Part shown: positions 59,918-64,000 of the stretch, one piece after another | How positions within the stretch are numbered: position 1 is the stretch's first letter | How the letters are laid out: each line of letters opens with the position of its first letter | From: a virus | Direction: 5' to 3' (one strand) | DNA: 64,000 nucleotides | Virus record (IMG/VR): IMGVR_UViG_3300033156_000775 | Coordinates: 1-64,000 of that record | Translations under genes and position numbers: made by a program | The notes under the pieces: model-generated | What the model saw: only the letters and a program-made list of their open reading frames with translations | The model's database searches: none | Told to the model about the DNA's origin: nothing

Positions 59918-59936
59918 ATCTAGAGAATGATAGACT

Positions 59937-60065
59937 ATGCCTCTAGCTCTTCTAATCATATCGTTAGTTGTATGGATAGTTGACTTTATACGTAGACCTA
60001 ATCTATGGGAGCATTTACCCCTATCTGAGCGTTACAGACAGAAGTTTATACGGGACTGTCCATGA
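59937..60065 (+). CDS. 42-residue membrane peptide
   Basis: M-P-L-A-L-L-I-I-S-L-V-V-W-I-V gives one membrane span, then a basic, aromatic tail. Its end overlaps the next ATG by ATGA. Confidence 0.5.
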   Translation: MPLALLIISLVVWIVDFIRRPNLWEHLPLSERYRQKFIRDCP

Positions 60066-60358
60066 CCCAGTATAGAGATCTCCCTAACCTATTGCCAGAT
60101 CCTTTGAAAAGAGTCCAGCATAGGTTGGTTATGGCTAAGCTTGTGCTTGCCATTCAGTCCTTGTCCAATGACACATTCACTATACATGACCTGATACCTC
60201 TTGTTAGGATTGGAAACAGACGCTTACTCTCCAAATACCTTCTATACCTCTATAGAGAGGGCTATCTGTCCCTTGTTGGAAAGGCAAATTACAGGAGACT
60301 GTCTGTTTACTCTAGAGAGGAAAAGATCTTCACTGTCTTTGATACTGGGATGAAATGA
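60062..60358 (+). CDS. small winged-helix-like protein
   Basis: A 98-residue basic protein with a winged-helix-like pattern (I-H-D-L-I-P-L-V ... L-L-S-K-Y-L-L-Y-L-Y-R-E-G-Y-L). A DNA-binding regulator is plausible. Coupled to neighbours by 4-base overlaps. Confidence 0.55.
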   Translation: MTQYRDLPNLLPDPLKRVQHRLVMAKLVLAIQSLSNDTFTIHDLIPLVRIGNRRLLSKYLLYLYREGYLSLVGKANYRRLSVYSREEKIFTVFDTGMK

Positions 60359-60594
60359 TGAGAGCTAAGAGGTTAACATGTAAGATGGCAGATAAGGTAG
60401 TTACAATTTGGGAAATCGTTATCTATAGAGATGGATGGGAAAGGACAGGGATAATAGCACTTGACTCATATCCACATACAGCTTCTCATGCATGTAAAGA
60501 GGCAGGACTACTAGCTGACAGGTTTGGGATCTTTAAAGAGATTTATAGTTATCCTTACACAGCAACATGGCTGAGGACAATTAAACTTGAATAG
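60355..60594 (+). CDS. small protein, unknown
   Basis: A 79-residue alpha/beta protein with coupled start (ATGATG at the previous stop). No family. Confidence 0.5.
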   Translation: MMRAKRLTCKMADKVVTIWEIVIYRDGWERTGIIALDSYPHTASHACKEAGLLADRFGIFKEIYSYPYTATWLRTIKLE

Positions 60595-60605
60595 GAGATA
60601 GGTCT

Positions 60606-61841
60606 ATGGAAAGCTCTATGGAATGGATACCATCTGAAATACTGTCATCAATTAGAGAGGAGCTCAAGGGAGCTAGAAGTATCCAGGATATCAGGAGTAT
60701 TGTAGTCCAAGCTACAAGATGTAAGCCTGGTGACATTAAAGATTTCCATTACAAGCTTGGAGGACATGACTGGAAAGGGGTGATCTATACTAAACGGAAC
60801 ACTCTTATGGGATCAGTATTCTCACTGTTTGACAGTAAACCCTTTGTAGTTAGAGGCTATCCTAAGATCAGATATGCATTAGATTCTAAACTCTTAGGAA
60901 AGGAAGTAACTGTACAGATGAAGTATGACGGGACTAACATTGGACTTTTCCTCCTACCTAATGGAGAGATCATGGGAAAGACTAGGCTGATGCCTAGATG
61001 GGATGTCCAGTCTTTACAGGCTATGAAGAGACAGGTTTCTCATTGGAAAGAGCTCTTTACGAAGATAGATGATGGCTATCTCCTTAAGCAAGTCAAGTAT
61101 CTAGCTGAAGATGACTACATGATATTTGGAGAGCTCTATGGATATCTAAATCCTGGAGAATTCATTAAATATTCAATTCCAATAGCCTTCAAAGCTTTCG
61201 ATATAGTTGACACTAGGACACTAAAGTTTCTTAGCTCTAAAGACATGGAGGATCTATGCTATGAGCTGGACATTCCATATGTAGAGGAGCTATGGCATGG
61301 TATCCTAACTAGGAAAGAGGTTGAACGAATAGAGTACGAAGCTAAACAGTATGTAAGAGAGGATGGCTATGAGGGATTTGTAGCTAAGCATTTCTCCCCT
61401 ATAGATAACGACATGCACTTCTGCAAGCTTAAATGTGAAGAGATAAAGGAGAAAGCCTGGAAGCTTAGACCTACTGGAATCCCAATTTCTATTATTCGTA
61501 AAGCCATACGAAAGGCTATGGAAAGCTACCCATACTATGACAAAGTAGATCAGCTATATCCAGTAGTTAGAGAGGAGCTCCTAGAAGAAGTAGAGCCCTC
61601 ATTGGTAGATGAATCAGAGAACAAGATAAGATCTGTTATTAGAAGAGTACTGTCTCCTACACCTGAGGAGCTAAAGAAGTCCATAAGGGAAATTATGCTT
61701 GAGCTTAGGGAGAGAGGTATGGACTTGAACAAGAAGGGAGAAGTGCTCCCAGCTCTAGCTCATCGTCTAGGAGACATATCAGGAAAAATGCTTTACAGAC
61801 TTTACACTCAAGTCTTATTTGAGATGGAAAGTGAAGTGTAG
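60606..61841 (+). CDS. ATP-dependent RNA ligase
   Basis: A 411-residue protein with nucleotidyltransferase motifs: I K-Y-D-G-T-N (Lys nucleophile), IIIa I-F-G-E-L-Y-G, IV E-G-F-V-A-K-H, V C-K-L-K-C. A C-terminal helical domain of about 130 residues follows. Size and order fit the archaeal Rnl3-like RNA ligases. It seals RNA or nicked RNA-DNA. It is one of two ligase-fold enzymes in the window; the other is at 27921-33236. A degenerate palindrome (60702-60715) lies inside, and an exact copy supplies its TAG stop. Confidence 0.75.
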   Translation: MESSMEWIPSEILSSIREELKGARSIQDIRSIVVQATRCKPGDIKDFHYKLGGHDWKGVIYTKRNTLMGSVFSLFDSKPFVVRGYPKIRYALDSKLLGKEVTVQMKYDGTNIGLFLLPNGEIMGKTRLMPRWDVQSLQAMKRQVSHWKELFTKIDDGYLLKQVKYLAEDDYMIFGELYGYLNPGEFIKYSIPIAFKAFDIVDTRTLKFLSSKDMEDLCYELDIPYVEELWHGILTRKEVERIEYEAKQYVREDGYEGFVAKHFSPIDNDMHFCKLKCEEIKEKAWKLRPTGIPISIIRKAIRKAMESYPYYDKVDQLYPVVREELLEEVEPSLVDESENKIRSVIRRVLSPTPEELKKSIREIMLELRERGMDLNKKGEVLPALAHRLGDISGKMLYRLYTQVLFEMESEV

Positions 61842-61851
61842 TCCGGACTAC
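61838..61851. repeat. palindrome core, exact copy 15
   Basis: Exact core; its TAG (61839-61841) is the stop of the RNA ligase gene. Confidence 0.95.
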
Positions 61852-61872
61852 ATTCTTAAGGAGAGTTTCCTA

Positions 61873-62091
61873 ATGAGAGAAGAATGTATAAAGGAAATTC
61901 TAAAGTCCTACTATAAGTGGAAAGCTGTAGGTGTAGCTGGTATCTGGATAGGAGCTGGAGTGGCCTGTTTATCCTCTACAGGAGATATCCCAGCATTAAT
62001 CATATTCCTAGCTATGTTCTCATCTCTGCTCTATACTATGATAGGTGCTCCTGACTTCTATGCTAAGTGGATAAGGAAGAAAGGAGACTAG
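61873..62091 (+). CDS. small two-span membrane protein
   Basis: A 72-residue protein with two hydrophobic spans (about 17-34 and 39-57). ATG 61873 follows AAGGAG. Upstream in-frame reading through the palindrome is not needed. Confidence 0.55.
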   Translation: MREECIKEILKSYYKWKAVGVAGIWIGAGVACLSSTGDIPALIIFLAMFSSLLYTMIGAPDFYAKWIRKKGD

Positions 62092-62095
62092 CTCA

Positions 62096-62635
62096 GTGAA
62101 AACGTGGTTTACAGCTGACACTCACTTTGGACATTCTAATATTATCAAGTACTGTAACAGACCATTCAAGTCAGTAGATCATATGGATATGAGGCTTATC
62201 CAGCTATGGAACTCTAGGGTTAAGAAGCATGACATAGTTATCCATCTAGGGGACTTTATGTTTAAGGACATCAATAAGAGGGAATACTATCTAGACCAGC
62301 TTAATGGACACATTACCTTCATAAGGGGAAACCATGACCATAGCAATTCTCTCAATACCAAGATTAGCTACCTAGTGGTTCACATATCCAACATGGATGT
62401 TTACTGTACTCATAGACCTGAGGACTTTAATTCCTCCTATCCTATCAACCTTGTAGGTCATGTCCATGAGAAATGGAAGGTAAAGAAGATCTACAACACT
62501 TATCTGGTCAATGTGGGAGTGGATGTCTGGAACTATCATCCTGTAGATATCAATGAGATCCTAAAGGCTATTAATGATTACAAGCTCTTCTGGGAGAAGA
62601 TAGGGAAGACAGGCCAGGTAGGTTTAACTGAATGA
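62096..62635 (+). CDS. calcineurin-like metallophosphoesterase (short)
   Basis: A 179-residue protein with A-D-T-H-F-G-H, H-L-G-D-F, R-G-N-H-D-H, C-T-H-R-P and V-G-H-V-H motifs. Half the size of the HTH-fused one at 3212. GTG 62096 start. The ATGA overlap at 62632-62635 couples it to the DUF4326 fragment. Confidence 0.8.
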   Translation: MKTWFTADTHFGHSNIIKYCNRPFKSVDHMDMRLIQLWNSRVKKHDIVIHLGDFMFKDINKREYYLDQLNGHITFIRGNHDHSNSLNTKISYLVVHISNMDVYCTHRPEDFNSSYPINLVGHVHEKWKVKKIYNTYLVNVGVDVWNYHPVDINEILKAINDYKLFWEKIGKTGQVGLTE

Positions 62636-62727
62636 AGAGACTTCAAAGAAAGAGGACTAAAGGCTGGAGAATGCCTCCTAACACTTATATAGGAATGCTC
62701 CGAATTATAGTGTATGCCCTGGTCTAA
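62632..62727 (+). pseudogene. 5' fragment of a DUF4326 gene
   Basis: A 31-residue ORF starting M-K-R-L-Q-R-K-R-T-K-G-W-R-M-P-P-N-T. This aligns with R-V-Q-R-K-R-T-K-G-F-R-L at the start of the complete DUF4326 gene at 63159. The frame then leaves homology and enters the HNH gene, so the HNH gene appears to have landed in or beside a duplicated DUF4326 gene. Confidence 0.55.
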
Positions 62728-63184
62728 AAGAGTTTCGAAAACAAAAGTTGTCTGCCTTTCTTGCGGTCGTAGTATCTATCTTAAGCCTTTACCGAGCTGT
62801 GCTGAACCTGCTCACTTGGCATATTATGAAAAAAGAAAGAAACGAAATAATGAATACAGGAGAAAACGCCGTGAGGAAGCTAGAAGACGAGGTGAAGTGT
62901 ATCGTTCTGAAAGACCTGAAACAAGAAGAGCAAGAGAAAGGAGGAAATACAGAAAGGTTAGAGAGGCTTTGCTCCAAAAATTGGGAGGAAAATGTGTGCG
63001 ATGTGGTTTCTCAGATATTAGGGCATTGCATATCCATCATATAAATGGAGATGGAGGGAAAGAACGTAAAAAACTTGGATGGAAATATCTTAAGATTCTC
63101 TCAGAAATGCCAGAAAAAGAACTTAGAGAACAATATGAAGTCCTCTGTGCGAATTGCCATGAAATCCTCCATCACACCAGTTAG
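62714..63184 (+). CDS. HNH endonuclease
   Basis: A 156-residue protein: a C-L-S-C-G N-terminal zinc pair, long basic helix, then C-V-R-C-G, H-I-H-H-I-N-G-D-G, and C-A-N-C-H-E-I-L-H, a full HNH with a zinc knuckle. Free-standing HNH genes in viruses are typically homing endonucleases. It sits between a DUF4326 fragment and a full copy. Confidence 0.8.
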   Translation: MPWSKRVSKTKVVCLSCGRSIYLKPLPSCAEPAHLAYYEKRKKRNNEYRRKRREEARRRGEVYRSERPETRRARERRKYRKVREALLQKLGGKCVRCGFSDIRALHIHHINGDGGKERKKLGWKYLKILSEMPEKELREQYEVLCANCHEILHHTS

Positions 63185-63479
63185 GGTTCAGAGAAAGAGA
63201 ACTAAAGGTTTCAGACTTCAAGATGCTAGTCCTAACGGGCTTCCTGTAGTCTATGTTGGACGTCCATCTAAATGGGCAAACCCATTTAGAATAGGTATTG
63301 ACGGAGACAGGGAAGCTGTAGTTAGGAAATTTAGAGAATATGCTATGAAAAAGTTGAAAGAAGATCCTAACTGGCTAGAACCTTTAAGAGGTAAGGATCT
63401 GGCATGCTGGTGTCCTCTAGATAAGCCTTGTCATGCTGATGTCTTGATAGAGCTTCTAAGAAAGGAGGCTGGTAAATGA
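63159..63479 (+). CDS. DUF4326-family protein
   Basis: A 106-residue protein: V-Y-V-G-R-P-S-K-W-A-N-P-F, then D-L-A-C-W-C-P-L-D-K-P-C-H-A-D, the family signature. Function not established for the family. ATG 63159 overlaps the HNH end by 26 bases. Confidence 0.75.
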   Translation: MKSSITPVRVQRKRTKGFRLQDASPNGLPVVYVGRPSKWANPFRIGIDGDREAVVRKFREYAMKKLKEDPNWLEPLRGKDLACWCPLDKPCHADVLIELLRKEAGK

Positions 63480-63637
63480 TAAGGATTGACAACATACATG
63501 CATGTAAAATTAAGCTAACAGAGGATGGTTGGAAATTCTATTTCTTCAGTAGAGAATGTGACTTTGAGGTAACTGTCCTTAGGGACCATAGCCTACGAAT
63601 TAGACAGGAAAAGCCATTAGTATCAGAGGACAAATGA
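63476..63637 (+). CDS. small protein, unknown
   Basis: A 53-residue alpha/beta protein with 4-base overlaps to both neighbours (ATGA), so probably expressed. No family. Confidence 0.5.
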   Translation: MIRIDNIHACKIKLTEDGWKFYFFSRECDFEVTVLRDHSLRIRQEKPLVSEDK

Positions 63638-64000
63638 CAATGGATCTACTTATAGAGCCCGATCTAAAAGAGTTTATCAGTCGTTTACCAGATATTAGTC
63701 TTGACCCTCCAAGCGTCCATCTAGTTATGCTAGCTATAAGAAGTAGGAAGGCTAAGCAGATCCTAGGGATAAAGATCAAGGACTTGGTTGTAGAGAGAAG
63801 GATTATTAGGCCTTCTAAATGGAGAGAGAAATACTTCAAGACTGTGTATAACCTAGCTCTCCTACAGCATCATGGACTCTACTACTATAAGGGGTTAGAG
63901 ATACCTCTACAAGCTAAAGCCATCTACGCTACGTTGACTCCAAGAAATGTATATCATGCCATAGCTGACCTGATGAAGGAGAACATATCCTATCTATTTC
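63634..64000 (+). CDS. unknown protein, truncated at right edge
   Basis: The frame is open from ATG 63634 (M-T-M-D-L-L-I-E-P-D) to the window end, 122 codons visible. Basic alpha/beta sequence; M-L-A-I-R-S-R-K-A-K and K-D-L-V-V-E-R-R-I-I-R are distinctive. A primase-type replication protein is possible but not supported enough to name. Confidence 0.6.
   Translation, partial: MTMDLLIEPDLKEFISRLPDISLDPPSVHLVMLAIRSRKAKQILGIKIKDLVVERRIIRPSKWREKYFKTVYNLALLQHHGLYYYKGLEIPLQAKAIYATLTPRNVYHAIADLMKENISYLF

Noticed and set aside
642-61851. Palindromes as transposon ends or IS footprints
   Set aside because: They are single sites rather than paired ends, no target duplications are visible, and the only recombinase-like gene lies in the palindrome-free part.
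61819-62091. Reading the two-span membrane protein from upstream through the palindrome (K-C-S-P-D-Y)
   Set aside because: ATG 61873 has its own AAGGAG site, and the upstream part merely reflects palindrome coding potential overlapping the RNA ligase stop.
1-64000. tRNA and rRNA genes
   Set aside because: No cloverleaf with T-arm GGTTC-like signature or rRNA stretch was seen by eye on either strand; a tRNA with an intron could be missed.

Overview
The window is almost entirely a stretch of a tailed archaeal virus (Caudoviricetes-like) genome. Portal, prohead protease/scaffold, two HK97-type major capsid genes, neck genes, tail tube, tail-assembly chaperone with a frameshift site, tape measure, tail tip, fibres and terminase are all present. 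Archaeal signals include TATA boxes (TTTATATA), oligo-T terminators, strong AGGAGG ribosome sites, heavy AGA/AGG and ATA codon use, and a UbiA-type lipid-linked sugar module. The host cannot be named from the sequence. A thermophilic Thermoproteota-type archaeon is a reasonable guess.

Layout. 1-4.7 kb (+): RNase H-like, serine protease, small membrane protein, portal, zinc ribbon, HTH-metallophosphoesterase. 4.7-13.5 kb (+): a glycan module of glycosyltransferases, a GT/radical-SAM fusion, UbiA prenyltransferase, a GT2-dual-specificity phosphatase fusion and two epimerases. 13.5-37.8 kb (-): second-MCP promoter, neck genes (one with an intein), a giant metallo-beta-lactamase/nucleotidyltransferase/DNA ligase protein with an intein, a LigD-like phosphoesterase, a 2008-residue fibre, protease-scaffold and the other MCP. 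37.9-50.8 kb (+): tail and terminase genes (terminase also with an intein and a broken frame). 50.85-54.8 kb: a module of different character (DDE-type integrase-like gene, small genes with TATA promoters and T-run terminators). 54.8-64 kb (+): many small genes, two structured non-coding elements, a ubiquitin-like/E2/E1/JAB cassette, RNA ligase, a second phosphoesterase, an HNH gene beside a DUF4326 gene, and a truncated gene at the end.

Two signals stand out. First, a 20-bp perfect palindrome (AGTGTAGTCCGGACTACACT; 14-bp core GTAGTCCGGACTAC) recurs across the window: 15 exact cores and about a dozen one- or two-mismatch copies. Most sit at gene boundaries or over stop codons, some inside coding sequence, and they are nearly absent from 50.86-54.84 kb. 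Second, 57.19-59.91 kb encodes a compact ubiquitin-like conjugation cassette with an intact E2 active-site motif, an E1 nucleotide-binding domain and a JAMM-type peptidase. Other notable points are apparent ATC/ATT start codons after good ribosome sites, a canonical TTTTTTA -1 frameshift site, two different major capsid proteins, and a fibre tail made of about 35 copies of a 14-residue repeat.

All coordinates and translations were read by eye. No database search was run.
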